Origin: Chara braunii
Taxonomy: Eukaryota; Streptophyta; Charophyceae; Charales; Characeae
Direction of reading: 5' to 3'
Assembly: GCA_003427395.1 (NCBI GenBank)
Contig: BFEA01000236.1
Span: forward strand, 2,058,337-2,079,478
Length of the DNA stretch: 21,142 nt
A model generated the notes under the pieces. It was not told the origin of the DNA. It did not search any database and saw only the letters and a list, made by a program, of their open reading frames with translations. This document shows, piece by piece, positions 1 through 10,716 of the stretch (position 1 is the stretch's first letter; each line of letters begins with the position of its first letter). A program made the position numbers and the translations under genes.

Positions 1-84
<84 letters not shown>
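1..84. repeat. (TA)n microsatellite
   Basis: An uninterrupted TA dinucleotide run begins at the window edge and ends in TTTAATGG, followed by an A homopolymer at 91-100. It extends an unknown distance to the left. No gene overlaps it. Confidence 0.99.
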
Positions 85-86
<2 letters not shown>

Positions 87-175
87 ATGGAAAAAAAAAA
101 TGTTCGCCTGAACATGTTCGCGAAGGGGCACGAACAGGTTTGCGATGTGGGTGTGTACGTGTATGTGTGCGTGTG

Positions 176-180
<5 letters not shown>

Positions 181-232
<52 letters not shown>
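181..232. repeat. (GT)n microsatellite
   Basis: A pure GT dinucleotide run follows a degenerate GT/GTGTAC-like lead-in from about 148. It is ordinary simple-sequence DNA. Confidence 0.98.
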
Positions 233-234
<2 letters not shown>

Positions 235-2233
235 AGGAATCAAGCTACTCCCACGACCGTGACGCGGCATGTTGCGTCATAATAGATGCTAAAAAAACAA
301 ACAACACATACCTAGCGCGACACTGATTCAACAAAGTATTTAAAAAAAGAAGCCAAGAATAGAAACCAAAACAAAAGTGGTAGCCCAAGGTGTAAGCAAC
401 ACGTTTAGTCGCATGAAAAATCAATCGAAAAATAAGGTAACATTGCCAAATGATAGTGATGATCCCAAGCGAGGGAATGGTTACTCCCTGTGGCATGACA
501 ATGGTCAGACCGGGAATGTATTCATCCCACTGAGTAGAAAAACTCCCTAGAGCAGCACGTGCTACTCCCAAGCATACTCTGGTTCCGCAGAAAACAAATA
601 GCATGACACCGTATCATACCATCGGCATCGTCCAACCCAATGTTGATAGATGCCCCGGGAATTGACGTCGAGGTGGAGTTCTCAAATGCATCCTACGATC
701 GATCGAGAAGGCGGGCACATCCCGAACTCAATCTGAGCCAACGCCATCCCTAAAAAAAACATTCACTGCGATAAGCAAAGGGAGCGGCGGCGACAGAGAT
801 CCATATTCTGAAAGGAGGAGTCCTCGCTCGCCCCCCCTTTTTTTCCTTTCTCCACCCTACCAGCCGCCCTGCATTCCGAATCGCATACGTCATCAATTAA
901 TGGGTGAACCCCCACACTCATCCCACACAACAAACTAAACCAATCCAATAGGAAGGGAAGTACCCTTACCATCCCCTCTCCCCATCCTACGCAATAGACC
1001 AAACCAATCCCAATCATCAGAAAACAAAAGTACTTCTACTGCATCACACTGCAACCAAACCAGTCCCGGTACCTTAAGCATCATTTCCGACTGGGAGGAC
1101 GCAGAGCATCTGCAGTCGAATCAAGCAAGCACACCATCCAGGCTGGGCAAACATCCTCAGCATTTCTTCCTCATACGCCTAACACGGCCCATCCTCGTAC
1201 AACATGGCCCCATGAACCAATTAAACCTCTTTCGAAATAGCCACACAACCCTGCGAGAATGTCAGTAAGGTTGTTCACCGCCATTCAACAAATCTAATGT
1301 TCTTGCGCATGCCGCAGTCGCTTCAGCGCATACCCCCTGTCGATCATGTGCAAGGGGTAGTGGTAGTCCGTAGGTCGTCCACAACCCATGAATACAAGGA
1401 CCACCTCTAGGTCAATGTAAACAATGATTCAGAACAACAAAAGTATTGTGACCAACCGAGCTCCATACCCGAGGCCCCACCCTCCATTCTACACATCTAA
1501 GCATCTCTGAATTGTAGATGCTACCCTACTCACGGGGCAGATATACACTGCCCCATACCAGATTCTAGTGAGTACTGGTACCCGGACACCGTCTTCAGAA
1601 CACCCATGATCCACCAATAGCACATGACCCGAAACGAGCTTGTGTCCCCCAAGATCAAGTGTTCAACCTGTACAGGATCAAACGCCAACCGTAGCCAATC
1701 CACTACTGAGTAAGAAAACAGGAATCGAAAACAGCAGCCACCCTAGGGCATCACCCTCCACTCCAAAAATTGCCGATAGCAGATCCATCTGAAACAACGT
1801 GGCAAGGTGCATTTCACATTGGAATCCGTTCACACAATCATATGCGAGTGCCACCAAGGCCATCCCCCTACTACCCAGTGACCCTCCCCTTTTTCCCTCC
1901 CCCGTCCCTCCTCCTTACCCATCCTCGGTAATGTCGTAACCACGTCACCAAAAAGCAATCACTCAAAAATTCGTTCTCCCTCATACGCTAAAGCCCCCTC
2001 GGGGATGGGGAGGCAACCACCACCACCTCACCATAGGAAAGCCAAGAATGACGAAAGAAAGAAACCCGCCATCACCGAAAATACGAAAGTTGAAAGTTCC
2101 ACTGATACCGCGCGCACCCAACTGTAAGTTAAAATGGCCTCTTACGTCACGCCCCCTTATTATCATTTTTCACCACTCCTCACCTCATTCACAGTACCCC
2201 AGCCCATCGCTATGTGACCATATAAGAGCGGTA
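233..2233. other. left flank, no convincing gene
   Basis: This 2 kb stretch is rich in A and C on the plus strand. Minus-strand reading frames are therefore T/G-rich and look hydrophobic, for example ATG-started frames at 604-245 (119 codons), 1017-763 (84) and 1863-1678 (61). None has a recognisable domain, and their hydrophobicity is what the base composition predicts. I see no tRNA, no retroelement motif and no clear splice structure. It is the sequence into which, or next to which, the large minus-strand retrotransposon is inserted. A host gene with small exons cannot be excluded by eye. Confidence 0.5.
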
Positions 2234-4934
2234 TGTGACGCGCAAACCTCACGCCCTGTGCTGTCCTTCGTTAAGAGTGCTAGATGTGCGGAAAGAGGCC
2301 CAGAAAAACAACAAGATGGGGTGTGGCAATGATTTTTGGAAATTGAGTGTGGGGACACAGAGGGAACTGAAATCCCCCATATTGGTCCGATGAAGTAAGC
2401 CGATTGCTTTCGCGGGTCGCAGAATGCGCGCTCGGGCACAGCGCGGGAAGATAAAAAATCCAATTTTAATCCAAAAAGTATTGTCGGGCTTCCCACCGGG
2501 CCACATCCCGTCGTTTAGAGCGGAAAGGCTTTGGCACGCTTCGCGTATCTTGCTTGCGTACCAAATCTCGTCGTCGTTCGCTGGTCAACTCCGAGTCTGA
2601 CGTGGATGACCTTAGCCGCATGGCTCTTTCTTTATGCTCTTCTTCTCTCCGCACACGGTAATGGAAACCCTTAGATTCGTAGTGCTCAAAGCGCAAACAT
2701 TCCGTGCACAGGGTGCGCGGCCAGTGGGGTGCTGCGGCCGTCCATGGAATAACAATTAGCTCGTTGAATGGCAACAATATCGAGTAAGGTGGAAAGTGCG
2801 TGTCGATAATGACAAACCCGGCTTCCACGAACCCGAAATAACGATTGGCCGGAGGAAAGTAATATCGCCCGCCGATATGTGCAACGGCTTCTCGTACGTC
2901 TCACTCGCATACACGTGTCCTTTCCTCGTTGTAAGGAAAAGGTCGTGTCGGTACAGGATGCACGGGAGGCTGGTGCCCGATCGGAGAGTGCTGGTCAGTC
3001 CACATGTCAATCTATTGCAAAAAAACTTCGAGACATCGTGTAAAAGAAAATACCTACGCAGCCCTCAATCAATTCTTTTGAAAAGAAAAGGGAAGCGTTC
3101 ATCAATCTAATCATGCATGTGCTTAGAACGGGGCGATCCGCGATGCGACATTAATTTCAGACGTCTTGTTTCTGGAGGCCGCCCCGTGGCTCTGCCGCTG
3201 ATGTCGTGCAGCATAAGGCAAATGGCATACGCAGTGCATTCCGAACTACAGATCTAAACACTCTTGCATTCTCGGACAAAATCCCGGCGACAAGTGTCTA
3301 ATCAACGCTGAAGGTCACACCTTCCCATGCATACATTCAAGGTGCAAAAATGGGTCATGCAAAGAAAAAAATAGGGGGTTCCCGCATAATACACACGCAT
3401 CCACTGTTCACAAGACAAGAAGACGGGGCCCTTGCGTAGGAGGATTACCCAAGAAACTAATGGAAGAGTTCCGGAAGAAGTTCATTCATGCAAGGGAAGC
3501 GTACAGGTTCATTTCTACACAGAAGAGAAGGAGAGAGAAACAAACATCGAGACACATCACCATTTAAAGGTAGAGAGAAGAGGGGGAGAGGAGAGGCGAG
3601 AGTAGAGACAGAGAGTGACCAGGTCTGGGAAACAGACATTCGGCATGACCGCCGCACACTGACACCAAGGACAAAGATCCGCAATAACAAAGGCGCATTC
3701 GCCGTTAATTACAATATGGCCCCGGGCCAATCACTCACTCAACTCCAATCATCGATCCTCATACCCACACCGACGATCCCGGTCGTCCCGTGCTAACTCC
3801 GACCGTTGCGATCGTCACCCCGTTGTCGTAAACTCGACACGGTTCACCCTGGTCCCACAGTCCGTCATGGCGATCAAGCGCACAACCGGCCAGCCTATCG
3901 TCAGCCCGACAGGAAATTTGACTAGCATCAAACCACTCTGCCTAGCCACTGCTTCTCGGAAGCTGGCTCAGGAGTCGAGAACGTAAGAGAGAGATTTGCG
4001 GACGCGCTTGCGGGTTTTATAGTTGCGACAAGGGAGACAGACGGGGAAGAAGGCGAAGGGAAAGCTAAGGGGTGAAAAGAGAAGCAGGAGGAGAAGACTT
4101 CGAGAAGAGTGTTTTGTGAGCGCCATGTTGACCCCTCTGAACTCGAGGTTCAACCAATCAGATTTGCCTCACAATAGGAAGGTCCTATTGGTCTGCGCAC
4201 TTGATTGGCGAGCGGGAGTTACCAATGGATCGATCGGGCGTCGTGCGTCAGACTTAGAGGGTGAGAGGAGAAAAGGCGTGAGAAGTAGCGCAAGACGGGT
4301 CCAAGATTCAGGTGATCAAGAAAGGGAAATGGGCACGCAAAAAGCAAGGAGGGAGAGAGAGAGAGAAAGAAGGAAAACAGTTACAGGAAAAGAGAAAGAG
4401 GAGGGAGAAAGGAAGGGAGGCGCGGGAGGGAGCGATGCGGGGGACGGAGAGGAAAAAGCTTTGCATGCGTGGCGCCGTCAAAAAAAAGAAAGAAAAAAAG
4501 GCACCGAAACAGTTACAATTTGCTTCTATCCTAATTCAAAATTGAAATCACCATATCTGCACGCGAAAAGCGACGCGGGAAAAAAAAATATTACGCGTAT
4601 TCGTATTCACGCAAAATTCCGAGAGTTTTGCCCGCGCGCCCAAGAACATTCACACACACTCGAAAAGGACACGTCGAAGTTCCGCTTATCCCGGAATTCC
4701 CAACTACCGAGCCCAATTCCCAGTGCGCTCCCTAAGGCGCACGCAATTTCCCATGTATTTCCCGACTTTGAAAAAAGGAAAAACAGAACCCAGAAGTCGA
4801 AGAAGTTTTCAGAAAAAAGAAAAATGCGGCATCCGAAATCAAGAAATCGAAACGGGGTTTTTCTGGGGTTAGTATGACACAAGCAAAAAAAGGGGTACGA
4901 AAGATGGCACGGGTTCAGGAAGTGGTTCGTCTCA
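2234..4934 (-). repeat. 3' LTR of the minus-strand element
   Basis: This repeat matches 10717-13385 along its whole length with scattered substitutions. In the 60 bases from 2281 I count four differences from the right copy. It has a 19-base stretch (2900-2918) that is absent from the right copy. In element orientation the inner edge reads TGAGACGAACC where the right copy has TGTGACGAACC, so the terminal TGTG has probably mutated. The plus-strand outer edge begins TGTGACG. At about 2.7 kb it is long even for plant gypsy LTRs. Purine-rich tracts near 4320-4500 produce long plus-strand frames that are not genes. Confidence 0.93.
4015..4208 (-). promoter_or_regulatory. LTR promoter: TATA and CCAAT boxes (3' LTR copy)
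   Basis: On the minus strand, TATAAAA lies at 4021-4015, and CCAAT boxes lie upstream at 4191-4187 and 4208-4204. The same arrangement is kept in the other LTR. The orientation agrees with the gag-pol direction, which supports the LTR assignment and places U3 at the right end of each LTR. The transcription start should lie a few tens of bases to the left of 4015. Confidence 0.6.
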
Positions 4935-5487
4935 TATGTGACACGCAGGGGGTTCCAAAATTATGCGATGTCCTGATTGCATGTCATGGCAGAGGAAGAA
5001 AGAGAAAGGAGAAGAACGGAGTGATGCATGAGGAACCAAACACATCAGCAGAGCTTTTCAGAAAAAAAAGAAAACACAAGGGGCGGTAACTGAGCCGCGG
5101 ATGAGATGGCGACATTATCCGTGGCAAGATTTCGGCAATCCTGTCATATGCAACCCCCTGCCCTGTAGAGATCGTCCAGGTGACGCCATCATGGTCCACC
5201 TGATCTCCATGTGCTCTGCACCCCAGCTTGTTACTGTCCGTCTAATTAGAGCGTAGGTTGACATCATCGTTGATGGCGGGATTTTAACGTAGCTCGCTGA
5301 TTCGTACTCTTTTTCCTCTGCCAATTACATGAGGAGGGGAGAGGGGGAAGGGACAGGTACAGGATCTATCTCCTGGCTGGGATTGGCCAGTAGAGGCGAT
5401 ACATAGGGGAATTTCACGCGGGCGACGGGGGGAAAGCAGGGGTAGGAAACGATTCATCCCTTCCATTATCACCGGGAGCTCCTCATA
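4935..5487 (-). other. element interior between ORF3 and 3' LTR
   Basis: No intact gene is seen. Minus-strand frames at 5324-5115 and 5199-4984 look partly protein-like but are short, overlap each other in different frames and have no recognisable domain; they could be a decayed tail of coding sequence. A polypurine tract would be expected on the minus strand immediately to the right of 4934. The bases there (TATGTGACACGC on plus) do not provide one. Confidence 0.5.
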
Positions 5488-7350
5488 TCAGATGATCCGG
5501 TGGAAGTGGGGGAAATGATCGCCACTGCGGGGAAGGGAAGCGTGGTAGTCTTGATAGAAGGAGGAGAGGGTGCGGAAAAGCGTCGCTCGAAAGTACTCGA
5601 AATGGCGGCAGGCGGGGATTGTCCCCGTGGCTACGCAGTAGACCTCTACTACATTGCATTGCTCCCATGCAGCGCTGAACAAGAGAATATGCCACCAGAA
5701 CGTGGGGACAGCAGGCTGAAGGGATGCGTCAGGTAGACGGTGGCGAGTAGGCGGGTAGAGTAGAAGTCGCGGAAGAGATATGGAAGGAAGGGATGGGGAG
5801 GGAAGGTGACGGGGGTACGGATCTGCTCGAGAGTGATGAAATCAAGGGGTCGGCAGGACAGCATGCGAGGTCGAAGGCCTATCGCCCGCATCGGTACGTG
5901 GGCGAACTGGGGGACGGGTGGGGCTGGGGGAGGAGGGGGATCGACTCCGTCTCCGTCGCGCGGTACTTGGGGTGGTGGCTGCAGGGTCGCCATCCTCAGG
6001 CTTTGGAGGCTCCGGATCCTTATTAGGATCGTCGCTGATGCGCAGGCTAGCTCCACTGGCGAGCTCCAGCTGGCGCTTTCCGGTGGCAATCTCTTCACAT
6101 TTTCGCGCAGCTTCCGGATCTTCCGCCTTCGTTCCCGTACGGGTTGCTTCCTCTGGCAAGGCTTCCCACTCAGATCCGGTTCCTTCTTCCTCTTCTTCTC
6201 CTTTGCTCAGCTCTCCCTCGCTATATTCACTATAGCTTCCTTCCTCCGATGTTTCTTCGTCGTCGTCCTCTTCCTAGTTGTCGTCGTCGATCACTATCTC
6301 CTCTGCTCTCGGATAGAAGGCGCGAGGGATGGTCTCGTATGGCTGCAGATACTGCTGCCGCGATGGCAGCGTATCCTCGTCTCTAGGTTTCTCCAAGCAC
6401 GCAGTCCACTGAAGGTACGAATCCAAGGATCGCTTGAAAATGTGCAGCGCAGGACCGTTGTCACTCTGGAAATAGATGTCGGGCGAGAGATCGTCCGCCA
6501 ATTGCACGATCGGTGCGATGAGCTCCTGCGCAATCAGCTGGCGGCGCCCCGGCCGTACCGATCCAAAGAGGAAGCCAAGAAGATCGCCCTCCGCGTTAGT
6601 CCTCCAAGCTTGGATGATTAACAGCTCCGGATTTTCGATCCACGCAGGATGTCCGACGGTCTGTGTCCACGTCACCTGTACTCTGGCCAAGCAGAAGGAC
6701 AGCTCCTCAAAAGTTTCGCGCCACAGTCGCCAATGTCCAGGATTGATAAGAGGGACTAAAAGAGGCAAACGAGAAGGAAAGGGAAGGATGAAGATCGGAC
6801 TGCCAGAAGGTAGGGAAGAGGGAGGGAAGACCAAAGGTAAAGAGAGGAGCGAGAAGATCGGCGTGGTTCATTGGGGAGGTGGAAAGGGGACGAGGGTTGG
6901 GATCGCAACAGGCCGCTCGCGCGATGATCGACGAATATCGCCAAGATCCGATGCAAAGATCGGGATGAGGTTATACCCCTGTTGGGCGAGGACGTGCTGC
7001 CACACGGTGGACACTTGCTCCGTCCACTCGCGCAGCGAGGTCAAGCTCACGGTATGCCTCTGCAAATTGACCAAGCTGAGGTCGCCGCTGAACGCCGCTA
7101 CTGTGGTGACATGGCTCGTTCCGGGACCCGCTCGCCGATGAACTGCGGTTACCTCCACGAATACCACTGCGTGAGGACTTCCTTCGATTCGAAACGCGGC
7201 GGCGATACAGATACCTTCGTCGCAGAAGAATCGCATCAGGCACCGAATATCCGCATTAAGCTGAGGGTGACTAACTTGCCGAATCTCTGAGATGTGCCCA
7301 CGTGGCTGCAACAGCTGTGCGTCAAGAACCCGCTCCGTGATAAAACTCAT
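5488..7350 (-). pseudogene. ORF3, unknown accessory protein downstream of pol
   Basis: One frame runs from ATG 7350-7348 to TGA 5490-5488 (621 codons), interrupted by TGA at codon 161 (6870-6868), TAG at codon 359 (6276-6274) and TGA at codon 503 (5844-5842). The last segment is less certain. I do not recognise a family. Residues about 1-150 look globular, with segments such as LNADIRCLMRFFCDEGICIA. A proline/serine-rich linker follows, then a second globular segment around residues 180-335 containing WIENPELLIIQAW. After that come a strongly acidic tract (about 345-405) and an Arg/Ser/Pro-rich tail with RRRRSRSPSS. No signal peptide or membrane segment is evident, so it does not look like an envelope protein. 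The start overlaps the pol stop as ATGA, with A at -3. It sits where some plant gypsy lineages carry additional ORFs. Confidence 0.75.
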
Positions 7351-8944
7351 GGTGAGGTGGGGGAGGATGACGAAGGACAAGAGAGAGAAAGAGGGGAGAG
7401 AGTTAGATCGTTGTCGTTCTTCTCGCTTTCCGAGGAAGAAGAGGGAGGGAGATCAGACGGAGGGAGAAGACGGAGGTAGGAGGTATGTCGGATGATGGGG
7501 ACAGAGCTATGGCTGGCACTAGCCTCAGGCTCGATGCGCACCGTGTTGGCGCCGTTGGGTCCGAGTTCGACAACGCGAAAACAGCCAGAGAACTTGGGAG
7601 CGAGTTTCCGGTCGCGTGTTTATTTACGTACCTGCACTAGGTCCCCTAATTTATATTGGTACTGGGGCCTAGCATTTCCATTCCGGGCCTCGTAGCTACG
7701 GACCTGTCTACCGTGGGCCAGTTCGGTCATCCTTTGCCTTTTTCGGGCTAGCTTCGGGATGGCCCGTTCCATTAACTCGGTGTACCTTTTCGCCTTGGCT
7801 TTGAGAGCGGCACGCGTGTCTCTACCCCCTGCTTCGATAATTTTCGAGTTGCCCCGGTAATCGACACAGGGGAGGCTATTAGTTCGAAGCTGAAAGGGGG
7901 TAAACCCTGTAGACTCGTGAGGGGTGGCCCGGTGGATTCCGACGATTTGATATACGATTTCGGGCCAAGGACGCGTGTCGTGTGCCGCTAAGTTCCTGCG
8001 AAGGGCGGTTTTAATCATACGGTTGGCATTCTAGGCCAACCCGTTCGATTGAGACACGTGGGGTGCCGTATGTCGGAGCGTGACGCCCCTTCGCGCAAGC
8101 AGTTGTTCTACCTTACCTTTGAATTCCGACCCATTGTCGGTTAGAATTTCCTCTGTATCTAAATGGGTATAGAGGAACCGTTCGATGTACGTGGCTATCT
8201 CTGTGGCCTTTCGGGTCTTACAGGGGTAGACTTCGATGTACTTGGAAAAATGGTCAATTAAAACGAATAGGATAGAATATTCACAGCGGTTTGGGCCAGG
8301 TGGCACGTTAATATCTGTCGTGTCCATACTGACTCGCTGGAAAGGACGCTTCACTTCGGTTGGTACTATCGTGTTTGGTCCCCATATAGGGGCGCGATCA
8401 GCGGCACAGACCAGACAGTTGGCGACAATGTACTTGACGTCATCTCGTATATTGGACCAGAACCATCGGTTCTGGTCGACAGTTGCCTCCGTGACACGTA
8501 TCGCAAAATGAGCGGCCTGTTCTTCGTGAGCAGATCGGATCCAATCGTATCTCTAGAATGGATGGGGAACCTTCAACCATGAACCCGACCCGTCAGTTTT
8601 ACGCTTCTCCAAATGACCGTTGATCCATCGATAGTCTTGAGACCTCTCGGTTGCCCTACGTCTGTCGTGTTCAGTGAGGTGACCCAACGATACTCCCGCT
8701 AATTTCGCTAATAAAATTTTATCTGCCCAAACCTCCACTTGTCGGTATTTTTCGTCGTATTCAGGGTCGTCCATACGGGCGGCCTCGAATCGAACCTCTG
8801 TGGGGAGCTTGCTCGTTCTACATAGGGGGCACCTCCATTCCTTGCTATTCGTCCGATATCGAACGCAGGCCCTGTGCGCACGATTGACACACGTGGCACA
8901 TTCTACCCAATCGGGCATCGAATCCACTACCACGTACCTTCGAA
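7347..8944 (-). pseudogene. pol 3' half: PHD-like finger and integrase (broken)
   Basis: One minus-strand frame holds, in order, several integrase-side modules. First is a PHD-like half finger (8900-8820; CxxC-x4-H-x2-C ... W-x-C-x2-C). Second is the integrase HHCC zinc domain (8528-8406, CLVC at its end). Third is the RNase H-fold core with the first Asp in VSMDTTD (8324-8322) and the second in TDNGSEF (8138-8136). The C-terminal domain with LGDLVQV follows, then a Ser/Pro-rich tail ending at TGA 7349-7347. Integrase joins element cDNA to host DNA. The frame is broken by TAG at 8555-8553, TAG at 8033-8031 and TAA at 7622-7620. The 8033 stop falls at the catalytic Glu position (QSNGLA-stop-N). 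The upstream edge at about 8930-8945 abuts RT in another frame through a deletion. Confidence 0.88.
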
Positions 8945-9853
8945 AAGTACAAACGCCATTTTTGGACGATCTTCTTCTCGAACAAGAAGATGATGGAACC
9001 CATGGCGGACATGAAACTTGCAGAAAAATCGATCACTCCCAATCGCATCCAATACTTCATCAATCCTGGAGAGAGGGTACACATCTTTGATCGTGATATC
9101 ATTCAATTTTCGATAATCAATACAAATGTGAATCTCTCCGGCCTTTTTAGGCACGATCACTACAGGAAAAGACCATGGGCCTATACCGGGTTCGATCCAT
9201 CCATTGGCTTCGAACTCCTAAATCCGCTGAAAAGCAGCCGCTCGTTGAGCTGGCGAGTATCGGTGGGGAGCGCAGCTAATGGGCGGATGATCTCCCGTGA
9301 GAATGACATGCTCGATCACATTAGTTAAGCCGATGTCGTTATCGTTTATGCTCAATACTTCTGCGTAACCATTTAGCACCCGGATTAATGAATTCCGAAG
9401 TTCGGTGGGGATGTGACCTGGCAGGGTGATCGTTGATTCCCCAGAAGTCTTAAGGGGCATATCGATCCAGTCAACCGGCAGTTCCCGCCAACCATCGACA
9501 CTAGAGAAAATGGAACTACTGGTACGAAAAGAGAAGACAATTGTTATCATCTAAGACTCTGCGGGTTTGATCATCTCCGTTTCTTTAGTTTCAGCGTCCG
9601 TCTCTGAACCAATCGAGGTCAGTTCCACAGTTAGCCCCGTTAGATCTGTCATCTCTTGCATCACGTTAGGTACATCACTTACCGGTGCTTCCGCCTCTTG
9701 TGTAATCAAGGCGATAGTGGCTCCTGTTGTTAGTAACGATCTTGGCGGAAAAACAGACACATCCAAATACTGTTTCGTTTGCTGATAACGCGTTCGTAAG
9801 GAAAGAGCTCCCTCGTACAAGGTATGAGGGGGTTCCAAATCATCAGCCAAGTC
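8927..9853 (-). pseudogene. pol 5' part: linker and truncated reverse transcriptase
   Basis: A single minus-strand frame contains a poorly conserved region (about 9850-9400), then the start of RT. RT features are GPWSFPVVIVPKK (fingers), ICIDYRKLN (just before motif A), FFCKFHVRHGFHHLL (motif A region) and AFVLFEGTW (start of motif B). Motif A normally reads xDLRxGYHQ; here the Asp codon is CAT (His, 9013-9011). Motif C (YxDD), the RT thumb and RNase H are missing, since the frame ends at TAG 8929-8927 exactly where the PHD/integrase frame begins. TAG codons also occur at 9553-9551 and 9220-9218. No clear retropepsin DxG motif is visible upstream. RT would copy element RNA to cDNA; this copy cannot. 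Confidence 0.9.
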
Positions 9854-9854
9854 G

Positions 9855-9932
9855 GATTTGTTGATTCACCGGGGGAGAGGGAGCTCTTTCCAAATACTGT
9901 CGCGATTTGTTGATTCACCGGGGGAGAGGGAG
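9855..9932. repeat. 29-bp direct repeat with 49-bp period inside gag-pol
   Basis: GATTTGTTGATTCACC plus the following GGGGGAGAGGGAG occurs identically at 9855-9883 and 9904-9932. This looks like a local tandem duplication in the coding region. A 49-base unit is not a multiple of three, so it shifts the frame near the gag-to-pol transition. It does not by itself explain the frame used downstream, so another indel must be present. Confidence 0.9.
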
Positions 9933-10622
9933 AAGAGACAGGCGGGATATCGGAAGCAACTCCTTCGGGAAGGTCATGGTCTGAGCGGGGATAAAACCGT
10001 TCTACCGCCTGCAGCCATGATCGCCTTTTTGCTGCTACATCCCGTATAGTATCGGTAATATCTTCGTCTCCCAGACTGATATATTTTTTTGTATCAGCCA
10101 GGTCCAATTCCAGTGCTTTTGCGATGATAGTGGGGAACGGGTACGTCTTCGGCGGGACTTTTTTCTACAGTTTCCCCTTCAATGCGGGACTTCGTAGGTG
10201 ATCTATGAACAGATCTCGAGCGGACTTCTCGTTTCGCCCAGATTTGTCCAGCGTGGTTTGAAATCGATCCACGAAATCGGGCAACAATTCCCCAGGTCCT
10301 TGTGGCCGATTTTTGACCACGTACCACGCGGCATCATCACTGACCGTATCAAATCGAGCCAAAAAGGCTTGTTTGAAGGCGTTCCAATCCACCCATGCAA
10401 GCTTCCTAAACGAGTCATGTGAGGTATTGCGAAGTAGCAAGGTAAGAAACGGGGAAGATCGGTTGCGCTGTAGTTTTGAGCTTCGACAACTTTCAGCCAA
10501 GCCTCAAGATGGATATGGCTAGGGAAGAAAGGGAAGGGGGCGGGGATGCTAACGATCACCCTAGTACCGTCCACCATTGGTACAGTTGGTATGAAAGCAC
10601 CAGATATAGATCTGGTCACTGG
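9856..10622 (-). pseudogene. gag, frameshifted
   Basis: Gag packages the element RNA. The N-terminal part is in one frame (10619 to about 10455; VDGTRVIVSIPAPFPFF, then HLEAWLKVVEAQNYS). It continues in a second frame (about 10460 onward) with LLLRNTSHDSFRKLAWVDW and NAFKQAFLARFDTVSDDAAW, which resembles the Trp/Phe/Arg-Phe pattern of retrotransposon gag capsid domains. TAG 10167-10165 interrupts that frame, which then continues in register to about 9860 (KTYPFPTIIAKALELDLADTK). I do not see a CCHC zinc knuckle. The true start codon is unclear; the PBS is only about 85 bases upstream of the first recognisable coding sequence, so the leader is very short. Confidence 0.8.
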
Positions 10623-10703
10623 ACGATCTCGGCGAGCAGGTGGAGGACTTCTTTTTCTACCTCTCGCCAGTTCGACTTACTATCATCAGAACCGACACGT
10701 GTC

Positions 10704-10716
10704 GGCTCCGATACCA
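10704..10716 (-). other. primer binding site (initiator Met tRNA type)
   Basis: On the minus strand this reads TGGTATCGGAGCC, one base different from the usual plant PBS TGGTATCAGAGCC that pairs with the 3' end of initiator Met tRNA. It touches the inner edge of the right LTR (10717). This fixes that LTR as the 5' LTR and confirms the minus-strand direction. Confidence 0.9.

Noticed and set aside
1-2233. Host protein-coding gene in the left flank
   Set aside because: Only short, unconnected hydrophobic frames on the T-rich strand. I found no domain or convincing splice structure.
4023-4877. Plus-strand 284-codon ORF rich in Lys/Arg/Glu
   Set aside because: It lies antisense in the LTR U3 over purine-rich repeats. 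In the other LTR the same region is broken into shorter frames, and the composition is explained by GA/AG runs.
4935-5030. Polypurine tract for the minus-strand element
   Set aside because: The purine-rich run here (about 4988-5020) is on the plus strand, the wrong strand for priming this element, and does not touch the LTR edge.
5806-6621. Plus-strand 271-codon ORF
   Set aside because: It is the shadow of ORF3 on the opposite strand. The minus-strand frame has the coherent domain layout and the pol overlap.
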